Positions 55,101 to 63,765 of a stretch of 64,000 bases of DNA are shown piece after piece. The stretch's first letter is position 1. Every line of letters starts with the position of its first letter. Below the pieces are notes generated by a model. That model ran no database searches. It saw nothing but the letters and a program-made list of their open reading frames with translations, and was not told the origin of the DNA. The translations under genes were made by a program, and so were the position numbers. The stretch comes from Octadecabacter arcticus 238 (lineage in GTDB: Bacteria > Pseudomonadota > Alphaproteobacteria > Rhodobacterales > Rhodobacteraceae): the NCBI RefSeq assembly GCF_000155735.2, contig NC_020908.1, positions 4,159,001-4,223,000 on the forward strand, read 5' to 3'.

Positions 55101-55601
55101 ATGGGACCACGCCAGGAAGCACAATCTGCTTTTTTCTATGGTTTCTCGATAAAGGATCACGTTCCAGAAGATCATGTGTTGCGCGCGATTGAAGGCGTCA
55201 TTGATCTATCCAGCGTTCGGACGCATCTGACCGCGTTTTACAGCTCCACAGGCCGCCCTTCGGTCGGTCCCGAGTTGATGATGCGGATGCTGTTGGTGGG
55301 ATATATCATGGGCATTCGATCAGAACGGCGTCTGTGCGAAGAAGTTCATTTGAACCTCGCATATCGGTGGTTCTGCAAGATGGATTTGTCGGACCCAATT
55401 CCCGACCACTCGACGTTCTCGAAGAACCGACACGGCCGTTTCCGCGACAGCGATGTGCTGCGCCATGTGTTTGAAGCGGAGCGATGGAAAATTTGGCTCG
55501 CTGCCGTTTGGCAGTTAAAAATCCCTTCCCTCAAAATGAACAAAATGGGCTATGCCGCTCAGTTTTTATGTAAAATATACCAAATATTTTACCAAAAATA
55601 G
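55101..55601 (+). mobile_element. IS1182-family transposase remnant
   Basis: From ATG at 55101 the sequence is the N-terminus of an IS1182 transposase (DHVPEDHVLRAIEGVIDLSS, RPSVGPELMMRMLLVGYIMG, LSDPIPDHSTFSKNRHGRFR). Similarity stops near VFEAERWK (about 55485); the last 35 codons are unrelated AT-rich sequence. The catalytic C-terminal part is absent. The left terminal repeat may be TTCTGTTGAAAAACTC at about 55019. Confidence 0.82.
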
Positions 55602-55625
55602 AATGATAAAAATACCAATTTGGTA
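55578..55625 (+). promoter_or_regulatory. Putative operator array upstream of a DUF4258-like gene
   Basis: A perfect 13-bp dyad TACCAA-T-TTGGTA lies at 55613-55625. Two further half-sites TACCAAA start at 55578 and 55590, 12 bp apart and in the same direction. The AT-rich array lies about 60-110 bp before the ATG at 55688, a typical place for autoregulation of a toxin-antitoxin-like pair. The binding protein is not known. Confidence 0.5.
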
Positions 55626-55687
55626 AATACTCCATCTCAAGGATGCATCAGTTTACCCATATTGAACGCATCAACCGGAGTATCGCC

Positions 55688-55981
55688 ATGACCCTGAATT
55701 CGCAATTTGCACCGTTTAGCAAACACGCCCAGAAACGCTGCCAACAACGCGGAATACGCCCCGCGCTGATTAGGACAATCATCGAAAATGCAGATGTAGA
55801 CGTGCCGGCAGGCAGCTGCGCGTCAATTCTCTCGGTAAGTCGGCGAAAGGGAAAGCGCCTTAACCTTGGTGATCAGGTTGGGCGGCTGGGGGGGGGTCTT
55901 TCTGAAGACGGAACCATCATCACGATCGCGCATATTTTTGATAATCGTCGTGGCAAGTCTTGGCGCCGTGGTCGCAATTAA
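55688..55981 (+). CDS. DUF4258-like small protein
   Basis: A 97-residue protein with SKHAQKRCQQRGIRPALI near the N-terminus, the HAxxRxxQRGI pattern of DUF4258-like proteins, and C-terminal IITIAHIFDNRRGKSWRRGR. Some such proteins resemble RelE-like toxins, but catalysis has not been shown for this family. CGGAG precedes the ATG at 55688. The downstream gene starts 10 bp later with its own strong ribosome site, giving a two-gene unit. Confidence 0.65.
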   Translation: MTLNSQFAPFSKHAQKRCQQRGIRPALIRTIIENADVDVPAGSCASILSVSRRKGKRLNLGDQVGRLGGGLSEDGTIITIAHIFDNRRGKSWRRGRN

Positions 55982-55991
55982 GGAGGTACAG

Positions 55992-56615
55992 ATGTCGAAA
56001 AGTGAAGAAACACCACGCGAGGCTGCAGATCGCGTCAGACAAGAGCTTCGAGAGCGCATTGCGCGGCATGTCGCTGGCGGCGCTCCAAAGCGCCTAAGCC
56101 CCATAAGACGCCTGCATGCGGCCGCCTATATCGGCCAGTTGGTCACGCAGCTGCGCGATGACGGTTTGTCGATGACTGAGATTTGCGAGAATCTCGGCAC
56201 CAAAATGCCGGGCAAGCAGTCAAGTCGTTCTATCGAGCCGTTTCGGTTGCATCGCTGGCTACTTAAGAAAGGCGCGGACGATGTTACGGACGAGGTCATC
56301 GCCCACTACCGTGGCAAACCTGAGCCGCTTCGTACCACGGCAACCTACCTTCATTTGGCAGGATACTTAAGCACTATGTGCGGCCTTGATCCAACGGATT
56401 GCCAAGGCGAGCTGCTTGAAAAGCTTGAGCTTAAGAATGGCTATGTCTGGGAAGATGAAAGCAATTCGCAGCCGGAGCAAAAACTGGCGGCGCTGATTCA
56501 AAATCATGCGGCAGTGGTGGCTAGGATGTTGGATTTGGGGGCCATGCTACAGCGTGCTGAAAGGGTTCAGGGGGGGTTAATCTCAAGGTTGGACCAGATG
56601 TGGCCGTTGATCTGA
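55992..56615 (+). CDS. Hypothetical protein, partner of the DUF4258-like gene
   Basis: A 207-residue protein with a strong AGGAGGT at 55981. The N-terminal third is charged and helical (REAADRVRQELRERIARHVA) and includes LSMTEICENLGTKMPGKQSS, which could be a helix-turn-helix. The remainder is mixed (YLHLAGYLSTMCGLDP). It could be the DNA-binding partner of the small protein before it; that is inference from order. The start of the next gene overlaps its end by 16 bp. Confidence 0.65.
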   Translation: MSKSEETPREAADRVRQELRERIARHVAGGAPKRLSPIRRLHAAAYIGQLVTQLRDDGLSMTEICENLGTKMPGKQSSRSIEPFRLHRWLLKKGADDVTDEVIAHYRGKPEPLRTTATYLHLAGYLSTMCGLDPTDCQGELLEKLELKNGYVWEDESNSQPEQKLAALIQNHAAVVARMLDLGAMLQRAERVQGGLISRLDQMWPLI

Positions 56616-57426
56616 CTAAAGATTTTAACGCTGAATTTTCTGCAAGTGGACACATGAGTCATAGTCTTTGGTTGGAAGTCGAATTCCCCGCCCTTCCGAC
56701 TGTGATGATTGCGAGAATTCCCTTTGGCATTGTCGAGGGGGCGTTCAAACTTACATCCCAGACTTTAGACAAAAAAAGAGCGTCGCCGGAAGTGCTGTGG
56801 CTTATTGGGATCTTCACCTTGCCATCGGACCATCTGGGCCCCTGAACGTTGGCGCATATTTTGTCCGATCTACCAGCGTTGAGCTGACATTGGGTGATGA
56901 TGTTTTTGCCCTGCCAGACCTCCAGGATGATGTGTATCAGTTTGTTTCTGGCTTTCCTTGTGAACCTGTTGTTTCTCTGGATGATATAGCATGGACGGTC
57001 GCCTTTGAAGGAGAGCCTTTTTACCGTCCACAGCGGCACATTTCTTGTGAAGAGAGCCCTCCATCAGGTAGTGTTCCCAACGCGCACGTGACCCCTGTCA
57101 CGGCAGCAAGTATCAGAGCCTGGCTCATGACGCCTCTTTCGCTTGATTTGCCATCGGGCCGGGAAGCGGGGTCAATTCCGATGATTGATGTGTTGGAGCG
57201 CCACCCCTCGCCTGCACCAGGATGGATTCGGGCGCACTGCTTGGCCCGCAGCCTTGAAACGGCGCTGCGCGATACAACTCTTGAAAGCAAATTTGCGGAC
57301 TGGATGACCCGCTACCTGCCCGCATTGCAGTCGATGGAGAACGATTGGCTTCACGAAACACAAAACAAAGACAACGCATTGTTGGCGCGCTGGCACGACA
57401 CTGATTTGAAAGGATATGACGTATGA
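56600..57426 (+). pseudogene. Hypothetical gene with a frameshift at an A7 run
   Basis: The first part, from GTG at 56600, reads AVDLTKDFNAEFSASGHMS and FKLTSQTLDKK. At the run of seven A about 56769 the frame changes to GSAVAYWDLHLAIGPSGPLN and continues to 57426 (AWLMTPLSLDLPSGREAGSI). Both halves are protein-like and together make about 275 residues. It overlaps its downstream neighbour by 4 bp. The shift may be real, programmed or a sequencing error. No family recognised. Confidence 0.6.
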
Positions 57427-57827
57427 GCAAACCCGACCAACAGCCTTCTGAGTATAGGGCCAATGCAATGATCAAAATGAGAGATTTGAACACTGGCTTT
57501 GCATATCGCTCGTCGTGGACCGGATACGCCAGGGGCCGAGGTCTTGATGTCAAGAACGCCCCGGTTCTACACAGCGCACGCATTGACTCCAAGAAGGTCT
57601 ACTACGATCCTTTCAAGGGACCTCGGCATGGTTTTTTGAAAAAGTACACGCAATTCATAAAGGCGATTACATCAAGCGAATACGCCATCGTCCGACATGG
57701 CAGAAAAGATGAAAACCAAGAAATGGTTGGGTCAGGTAGACTGATTGCTGTTTACGAACTTGATTCTTACAAAATTGACGAAAGTGGCGGCGTTGAGATC
57801 CAGCTTGGTAATAGGATCGCATTTTAG
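57423..57827 (+). CDS. Hypothetical protein
   Basis: A 134-residue basic protein overlapping the upstream gene by 4 bp. Segments include YRSSWTGYARGRGLDVKN and KKYTQFIKAITSSEYAIVRH. No known motif or membrane segment. It is the fourth gene of the run starting at 55688. Confidence 0.62.
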   Translation: MSKPDQQPSEYRANAMIKMRDLNTGFAYRSSWTGYARGRGLDVKNAPVLHSARIDSKKVYYDPFKGPRHGFLKKYTQFIKAITSSEYAIVRHGRKDENQEMVGSGRLIAVYELDSYKIDESGGVEIQLGNRIAF

Positions 57828-58032
57828 GCCGTCACTTACCGTGATCTGACCCCGACGCACCTTCGAGCGACTGCCAACCCTCTGTCGCCGTTGCGAGCGG
57901 CCCTTAGCCGACCTTCGTACACGGCGCAGCGAATGGGGTAGTTCAGAGCCCAAAGAAACTTATTTCTTGAAACCAACAAGACTAACATGAGACTCATTCG
58001 GATGAGTTCAAACATATGCAGTGGAACAGCCA

Positions 58033-58506
58033 ATGATCTTTAATGATATTGAATTCAACATGGACTGGCGGCAGGGTAGCAGCCCACGTGAAACCCTTCC
58101 ACGAAGCTATGGGGTATATTGTGAAATTGTCTGGCCTGTTCGAGGAATACGCATTGGGATTTCAAAAAATATTTGGGGACGGCATGGCCGTCATGTTAGT
58201 TGGATGCGCAGCATGAAAAAGGGAACGGGTTCTAGAGCTAATCGCTCTGGCCCTCTAGCAAACCATGCAAAGGATTGGGGAGATTTGGGACTAGAGACGT
58301 TCACGCTTTCGACCGATCCTCGTTTGCAAGAAGACGAACTCAGGTTTGCTTGTGAAACCGAATTGCATCGATGGGCTGAAGAGCAGACGGACTGGAAAAA
58401 CTTTAACGGTGAGAAGTGGATTCCTACCAACTATGGCAAGCCAGTTCTCGACGAAGACGATGCGGCGAAGACGTGGGGCGTAACATTGAACTGGACTCGG
58501 GGATGA
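58033..58506 (+). CDS. GIY-YIG-like nuclease-domain protein
   Basis: A 157-residue protein. LPRSYGVYCEIVW and IRIGISKNIWGRHGRH resemble the GIY-YIG pair (G-V-Y, then R-I-G-x-S-x2-I-x2-R-x3-H), and LQEDELRFACETELHRW could supply the Glu. The order and spacing fit the fold, but similarity is marginal. The start at 58033 follows GTGGAA. It is the last gene before the right island repeat. An endonuclease role is inferred. Confidence 0.55.
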   Translation: MIFNDIEFNMDWRQGSSPRETLPRSYGVYCEIVWPVRGIRIGISKNIWGRHGRHVSWMRSMKKGTGSRANRSGPLANHAKDWGDLGLETFTLSTDPRLQEDELRFACETELHRWAEEQTDWKNFNGEKWIPTNYGKPVLDEDDAAKTWGVTLNWTRG

Positions 58507-58993
58507 TTTTCTCGCGGTCTTTATTCTGTGCTGATTTATGAGTGAACGTATTTGCAAATACGCAATTGAGGTCCAAGTCCTCCATTTTTAGAGTTTGGCT
58601 AAGTCCGGCCTACCGACGTTTCAGCCAACAAAATGCTGCATGATGCACGAATGACTGGTTCAACGGGTCGCACCGCAGCATTGGGAAGGCATGGTGAATG
58701 TCGGCAAAGGGCCGAAACCGTCGACGCGGGTGCCGTCTGTGTGTTTGGGGGAGCGGTAATTTTCTCACCATCGAAAGAGGTTGCTGCGCAAGACCATTTT
58801 TTGATGGCTCTTTTTAGTGATCATCTGAGAATGCTGGTCAACGCCTGGTCAACCCGTGAATGCTATACTCGCTTCACCCGAGTCCGTGTCAAAACGACGA
58901 AATCCGGTGAGAAGCGGCGGATAAGTTGTTGCTTTCAAAGGCTTGTCTGCTAAGCCGTTGAAATACATCAATAATGGAAATTGTTGATGTTTC
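58507..58993. other. Right-border noncoding region with degenerate repeat
   Basis: No gene is supported. It contains a degenerate repeat (58645-58715) like that at 54950, and CTGGTCAAC-GC-CTGGTCAAC at 58834-58853, a close-spaced direct repeat that also occurs in both 135-bp att-like repeats. A minus-strand frame overlapping the tRNA remnant is an artefact of tRNA sequence. Confidence 0.55.
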
Positions 58994-59128
58994 GGCTCAT
59001 AACCTGAAGGTCGTTGGTTCAAATCCAACTCCCGCAACCAAATTTACACAAGAAATCAGTCACTTAAAACCTGACTGATTTACTTGTGTATAAGCTGTGC
59101 CGGTTTTGGTCAACGCCTGGTCAACATT
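58994..59128 (+). repeat. attR-like direct repeat carrying a tRNA-fMet 3' half
   Basis: Same length and layout as 19696-19830 (11 substitutions, no gaps): CAT anticodon region, AAGGTCGT, T-arm GTTGG-TTCAAAT-CCAAC, CCCGCAACCA, the 9-bp hairpin and GGTCAACGCCTGGTCAA. The T-stem differs from the left copy by paired changes that keep base pairing, so the two come from different functional tRNA genes. No 5' tRNA half is present. It marks the right border of the island. Confidence 0.8.
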
Positions 59129-59179
59129 TGGCTTGCCCACCTTACTGATGTGGTCACCGCTTAAAGCTTACCGATGTGG

Positions 59180-59608
59180 TCAAACCGGTGTGACCCACCT
59201 GGAAACGTTCTGGTAGTGAGCATAAGGGCCGATAGTAACATATGTTGCGCCATGCACATTTGGCTGGGCTTTGTGGTTCTCGGCCAGACGAGCAGCTTCG
59301 ACCAGCTTCTGGTTTATCTCATCAAGCAAGCCGTCATCGCGCCACGCGTAGAAATAGCCCCGAACCGTTGAAACCGGCGGGAAGTCGTTGGGCAACATAC
59401 GCCATTGGCATCCGGTCGTTGCAATGTAGAGGAGCGCGTCGACCACGTCGCGCAAACATGTCGTACGGGGCCGACCAGTTGTCTTCGACGGCGGCATCGA
59501 AGGCGCTATCAACGCCCATTCCGCGTCCCTCATATCGCTTGCGTATTTATCGCCTTTTCGGTCATGTTGACTGCGGGTGATTTCAGTCCAAGCCATTGTG
59601 ATCTCCAT
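59180..59608 (-). mobile_element. IS5-family (IS427-like) transposase remnant
   Basis: The minus-strand frame starts near 59608 with AWTEITRSQHDRKGDKYASD and shows DMRDAEWALIAPSMPPSKTT, LYIATTGCQWRMLPNDFPPV and FYAWRDDGLLDEINQ, the N-terminal IS5 region. After NHKAQP (about 59240) it becomes unrelated and stops at 59180, so the DDE core is lost. The last 35 bp resemble the 3' end of the esterase gene at 23.4 kb. Confidence 0.82.
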
Positions 59609-59697
59609 TCAGCTTCACAACCGAACAGAATCACAAACCACTGAACTCACTCAAATAGTTTTAAATCGGGCTCTTAGGCAATAATGCACCAAAAGCG

Positions 59698-61090
59698 TTT
59701 GGGAGCTATGACTGAATCTGGTGTTTGGGCGGTTTGAAGGTTGGCGGCGTATCTGGTTGATTTGTTGTTGTGAGACAGCAGCCCAGCCAAAGGAGATACA
59801 CCACCATGGAAACGACTAACATTGTTGATTTTTGCGCATCGAGACGGGATGACGGACGCGCTGACGGATTTGTTGAGGACAGGAGCCCAGCAATTGATCG
59901 CGACAGCAGTCGAGGCAGAGCTTGCCTGTTATCTGGCGCAATTTGCAGACTTGCGCACTGATGCAGGTCTCGCAGCTGTCGTGCGCAATGGGCATCATCC
60001 GGCTCGACCAGTGCAGACTGGCATTGGCCCTGTGAGCGTGCGCATTCCAAAGGTTCGGTCCAAGGACGGCACACCGGTGACATTCCGGTCTGCCCTGGTG
60101 CCGCCCTATGTGCGCAGAACCAAGACGCTCGAAGCGGCCTTGCCCTGGCTCTACCTCAAAGGGATTTCCAGCGGCGAAATGGGCGCGGCCCTCAAGGTTC
60201 TTCTGGGTCCTGATGCCGCTGGCTTGTCAGCAAATACGGTCTCGCGGCTTAAGCGTGATTGGGCCAAGGAATACGACGTCTGGAAAGACGCTGCGTTCGA
60301 TGACGAGCCAATCGTGTATATCTGGGCCGACGGCGTTCATAGCGGCCTTCGCGGAGAGGATGACAAGCTATGCGCCCTTGTGATTATTGGGGTCACGGCC
60401 CGTGGCCAGAAGCGGTTCTTGGCTATCGAGGACGGGGTGCGCGAGTCCACGCAGAGTTGGCGCGAGGTTCTGCTCAGCCTCAAAAGCCGGAGAATGAATG
60501 CCCCCAAGCTGGCCATCGGGGACGGTGCCATGGGGTTCTGGGCCGCCATGGATGAAGTCTATCCCACGGCCCGACAGCAGCGGTGCTGGCAACACAAAGC
60601 GATGAACGTGCCCAATTGTTTACCCAAGCTGTCACAGCCAAAGGCCAAAGCCGCGATCCACAACATCTGGCAGGCTGAGACCAAAGATGATGCGGAAAAG
60701 GCGTTCGATTTATTCATCAAAATCTATGAGCCAAAATATCCCAAGGCGGCGCTGTGCCTGCAAAAAGACCGCGAAGAACTCATGGCATTCTTCGACTTCC
60801 CTGCGCAACACTGGCAGAGTATCCGCACCAGCAATCCAATTGAATCGGCCTTCGCCACGATCCGCCATCGCACCAAGCGCTCAAAGGGCTGCCTGTCACG
60901 CGAAGGCATGCTGCACATGATGTTCAAGCTGGGACAATGCGCTGAGCAAAACTGGAGGAAGCTACGTGGCTTTGATTATCTGGCCAAAGTCATCACAGGC
61001 GTCACCTTCAAAGACGGAATTGAAACCACCAAACCCGACCAGATCGCCGCATGACCCACAAGCCTCAAACACCAGATTTGACAATAACTG
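59698..61090 (+). mobile_element. IS256-family element, copy 3 (divergent)
   Basis: Related to copies 1 and 2 but with many substitutions. CCAAAAGCG flanks it at 59689-59697 and 61091-61099, a 9-bp target duplication. The usual end GAGCTATGAC begins at 59703, so five extra bases (TTTGG) precede it, and the right end reads ACTG instead of ACTC. The borders have decayed or been altered. Confidence 0.85.
59806..61054 (+). pseudogene. IS256-family transposase, N-terminal frameshift (copy 3)
   Basis: AAAGGAG precedes ATG at 59806 and METTNIVDF as in the other copies. A fifth T in GATTTTTGCG then shifts the frame. The long frame resumes as AHRDGMTDALTDLL and continues through VYIWADGVHSGLRGEDD, LAIGDGAMGFWAAMDE and TSNPIESAFATIRHRT to 61054. 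An internal TTG at 59822 could give a nearly full protein, so activity is not ruled out. Confidence 0.82.
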
Positions 61091-61677
61091 CCAAAAGCGG
61101 AATCCATACCAGAACGGGTTATGGAAAAGTCATATTTATAGGGGTTTCAGAGATGAAATCAGGTTCCGCTTTTAAACTAAAGCGGAACCTGTCCAAGCTT
61201 GCCCAAATGATTGATCTTGAACTTTTAGCTGAAACGCCGCACCGACGCGAAGGGTGAAAGCCGACCTTCGCTGCACAGTGCATGAATTCACACACTGCGG
61301 ACAATGCAGACCTTTGCAGTTGCGGCTATCGCTGGCGCAGCATTTTCTTGCAGGTGCAGCAAGTCGGTTGCTACAATGCACCATAGCAGTCATTAAAATA
61401 CGATCTCGGGTACCAAATCCAAACAACGCTTTTGGTGCGAGCGGGTCGAACAATCTGGTTACACACCAAGCGGCCCTTATTGTTCTGCTCATTTGCCACG
61501 CAGGCTATAGTTCATATGCTCGTTACTTTCTGGTCAAGGCTACTGTCGCGCATCTTATGGACGAATACCGTCTTGTTATTTAATTGGCGTATTCTCCAGA
61601 ATCACGCTGTCATGCAGTCTGCGATCATTTATCTGTTTGACGCGTCTGTGCTAACAATTTAGCAATGCTGTTAATAT
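61091..61677. other. Intergenic region before the thi operon, no gene seen
   Basis: This 587-bp stretch holds short open frames without family resemblance. It includes an AAAGCCGACCTTCGCTGC-type degenerate sequence of the kind seen at other noncoding spots in the window. The thi promoter must lie in its right part. Confidence 0.5.
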
Positions 61678-61762
61678 CTGTTGGGGCGCCCTGATCCGGG
61701 CTGAGATGCACAAGCTGCGAACCCATTGAACCTGAACCGGTTAGGACCGGCGGAGGGAACAG
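61678..61762 (+). ncRNA. TPP riboswitch (THI element)
   Basis: Conserved blocks are present in order: GGGGCGCC, the CTGAGAT core (61711-61717), ACCCATTGAACCTGA and the P4 arm CCGGTTAGGACCGG, closing with GGAGGGAACAG. The ends CTGTT (61678-61682) and AACAG (61758-61762) form P1. It lies 70 bp before thiD and senses thiamine pyrophosphate, lowering expression of the operon when TPP is plentiful. Confidence 0.95.
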
Positions 61763-61832
61763 CTTGCGGACCTCGCATCCGTTATGGCCTGCGCCCTTTC
61801 CCATCCTGATCCCTGAACCAAGGGGCTATGAC

Positions 61833-62612
61833 ATGGTAGCTAAGGCGTTAACGATTGCCGGGTCCGATTCTGGCGGCGGGGCTGGTATTCAGGCCGATCT
61901 TAAGGCCTTTTCGGCAATGGGTGTTTATGGTGCTTCCGTTGTGACGGCGGTTACGGCACAGAACACGAAAGCTGTTACCGCCATTCATCCGATCCCGGAC
62001 GACATTGTTGCCGCACAGATCAAAACCGTTCTGGATGACATCCAGATTGACGTGGTCAAGATCGGGATGCTGGGGACACCGTCGCTGATTGCAGCGGTGG
62101 CGGATGCACTGGCGGGTTACGCCGGGCCGGTTGTGCTTGATCCCGTGATGGTTGCTAAATCAGGCGATACGTTGCTGGCTGATAGTGCGATAGATGCGTT
62201 GAAATCTATCCTTTTCGCACGCGCGACACTGCTTACCCCCAACCTACCCGAAGCTTTGAAACTGGTGGGCGAGGGCAGCACGCAAGCGCAGGCGAAGGCC
62301 CTTTTGGACCTTGGCGTCGGTGCGGTTTTGATGAAAGGCGGACATGCAGACGGCGAGATCTGCACCGATCTTTTTGTGTCGCGAACGGGAACGCAGGACT
62401 TTTCGGCCCTACGTGTGAACACCCGCAACACCCACGGCACGGGATGTTCCTATTCCTCTGCAATCGCTGCGGGCCTGGCGCGGGGTATGGCGTTGAGCGA
62501 TGCGGTAGGCCATGCGCACACATGGCTACATCAGGCGATTTTGCATGCGGATGAATTGCACGTTGGACAAGGTCACGGGCCTGTGCACCACTTTCACGCG
62601 CTTTGGAAATGA
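61833..62612 (+). CDS. thiD: Hydroxymethylpyrimidine/phosphomethylpyrimidine kinase
   Basis: A 259-residue ribokinase-like enzyme that phosphorylates HMP and HMP-P for thiamine synthesis. Family motifs: LTIAGSDSGGGAGIQADLKA at the start, VVLDPVMVAKSGDTLL, LTPNLPEAL, MKGGHADGE and the anion hole NTHGTGCSYSSAIAAGLA. AAGGGG at 61820 sets the start at 61833. First gene of the riboswitch-controlled operon; its stop overlaps thiO. Confidence 0.95.
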   Translation: MVAKALTIAGSDSGGGAGIQADLKAFSAMGVYGASVVTAVTAQNTKAVTAIHPIPDDIVAAQIKTVLDDIQIDVVKIGMLGTPSLIAAVADALAGYAGPVVLDPVMVAKSGDTLLADSAIDALKSILFARATLLTPNLPEALKLVGEGSTQAQAKALLDLGVGAVLMKGGHADGEICTDLFVSRTGTQDFSALRVNTRNTHGTGCSYSSAIAAGLARGMALSDAVGHAHTWLHQAILHADELHVGQGHGPVHHFHALWK

Positions 62613-63589
62613 GCGACCTTTTCACGATCATTGGCGGCGGCGTGTGTGGCCTTGCCATGGCCGCAGAACTGTCGTCACGCGGCGCGCAGGTCACAGTCAT
62701 TGATCCCAAAGGTGCGCCCGGCGATCACGCCTGTTCTTGGTGGGCAGGCGGCATGCTGGCCCCCGATTGCGAAGGGGTGAGCGCAGAGCCCGAGATTGTG
62801 CGCCAAGGCCGCAAAGCTGCCAGTTGGTGGAAAAGCCATGGAGGAATTGTGCATCACGCGGGCACAATTGTTGTCGCCCTTAACCGCGATCAAAGCGATC
62901 TGGCAACCTTTGCGCGCCGTGCGCCGACCGCGACATCCCTGTCCAAAACGCAGATCGCTGAGCACGAGCCGCATCTGGCTGAGCGTTTTTCCAAGGCACT
63001 GTTTTTAGCAGATGAGGGGCATCTTGACCCCCGCGCGACCCTGACCGCGCTACATGCGCGGCTGGATCAAAAGGGTGTACGTTTTGGCGGTGACATCAAA
63101 GGGCAGGTAATTGACTGCCGTGGCCTTGCTGCGCGTGATACTCTCACAGATTTGCGCGGCGTGAAGGGCGAGATGCTTGTGGTCCGCTGCCCCGACGTGA
63201 CGCTGTCGCGCCCTGTGAGACTGCTTCATCCGCGGTTTCCGCTATATATCGTGCCGCGTGGCGACGATGTGTTCATGTTGGGCGCGACCCAGATCGAAAC
63301 CGGCGAACGCGGACGTGCCACCCTGCGATCCGTGATGGAGCTGATGAATGCCGCCTACGCCCTGCACCCCGCTTTTGGCGAGGCGGAGCTGTTGGAGATT
63401 GGAGTCGATGCACGCCCTGCCTTTCCCGACAACCAACCGCGCGTTCGGCGGATTGGGGATGTGATTTACGCAAATGGCCTGTTTCGGCACGGTTTTCTGC
63501 TTGCACCTGCATTGGCGCAGATGACGGCTGACCTGTTGCTGAAAGGCAAAATACCGGAGGTTTGGTATGAAGATCATCGTGAACGGTGA
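62609..63589 (+). CDS. thiO: Glycine oxidase ThiO
   Basis: A 326-residue FAD-dependent amine oxidase. The N-terminal dinucleotide fold is TIIGGGVCGLAMAAELSSRG, then VIDPKGAPGDHACSWWAGGM; near the C-terminus GLFRHGFLLAPALAQMTADL is the second FAD contact. It makes dehydroglycine (iminoglycine) for thiazole synthesis. It overlaps thiD by 4 bp and thiS by 23 bp. Confidence 0.92.
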   Translation: MSDLFTIIGGGVCGLAMAAELSSRGAQVTVIDPKGAPGDHACSWWAGGMLAPDCEGVSAEPEIVRQGRKAASWWKSHGGIVHHAGTIVVALNRDQSDLATFARRAPTATSLSKTQIAEHEPHLAERFSKALFLADEGHLDPRATLTALHARLDQKGVRFGGDIKGQVIDCRGLAARDTLTDLRGVKGEMLVVRCPDVTLSRPVRLLHPRFPLYIVPRGDDVFMLGATQIETGERGRATLRSVMELMNAAYALHPAFGEAELLEIGVDARPAFPDNQPRVRRIGDVIYANGLFRHGFLLAPALAQMTADLLLKGKIPEVWYEDHRER

Positions 63590-63764
63590 AGCACATGAGA
63601 TCGGTGCGCCCACACTGGCCGCGCTCTTGGATGACCTGGGTAAAGGTGAGGCCAAGGTGGCTACTTCGGTCAACGAGGCCTTTGTGTCCAAGCAACAGCG
63701 TGCAGACCATGCTTTGCAAGACGGGGACTGCGTCGAAATCGTAGCCCCCCGACAAGGAGGATAG
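63567..63764 (+). CDS. thiS: Sulfur carrier protein ThiS
   Basis: A 65-residue ubiquitin-like protein ([20 protein letters not shown]) ending in the Gly-Gly that is thiocarboxylated for thiazole synthesis. It starts within the end of thiO and lies 1 bp before thiG. Confidence 0.95.
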   Translation: MKIIVNGEAHEIGAPTLAALLDDLGKGEAKVATSVNEAFVSKQQRADHALQDGDCVEIVAPRQGG

Positions 63765-63765
63765 A

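Noticed and set aside
58849..59037. Minus-strand ORF reading RELDLNQRPSGYEP
   Set aside because: This is the well-known false translation of the reverse complement of a tRNA 3' half; the tRNA-derived repeat explains it.
21299..61090. All four IS256 elements as one family of recent copies
   Set aside because: The element at 21.3 kb has different ends and a clearly distinct transposase; only the copies at 37.5 and 39.4 kb are near-identical.
61254..61583. 109-codon ORF before the TPP riboswitch
   Set aside because: No ribosome site, no family resemblance, and its start matches the degenerate noncoding repeat seen elsewhere.
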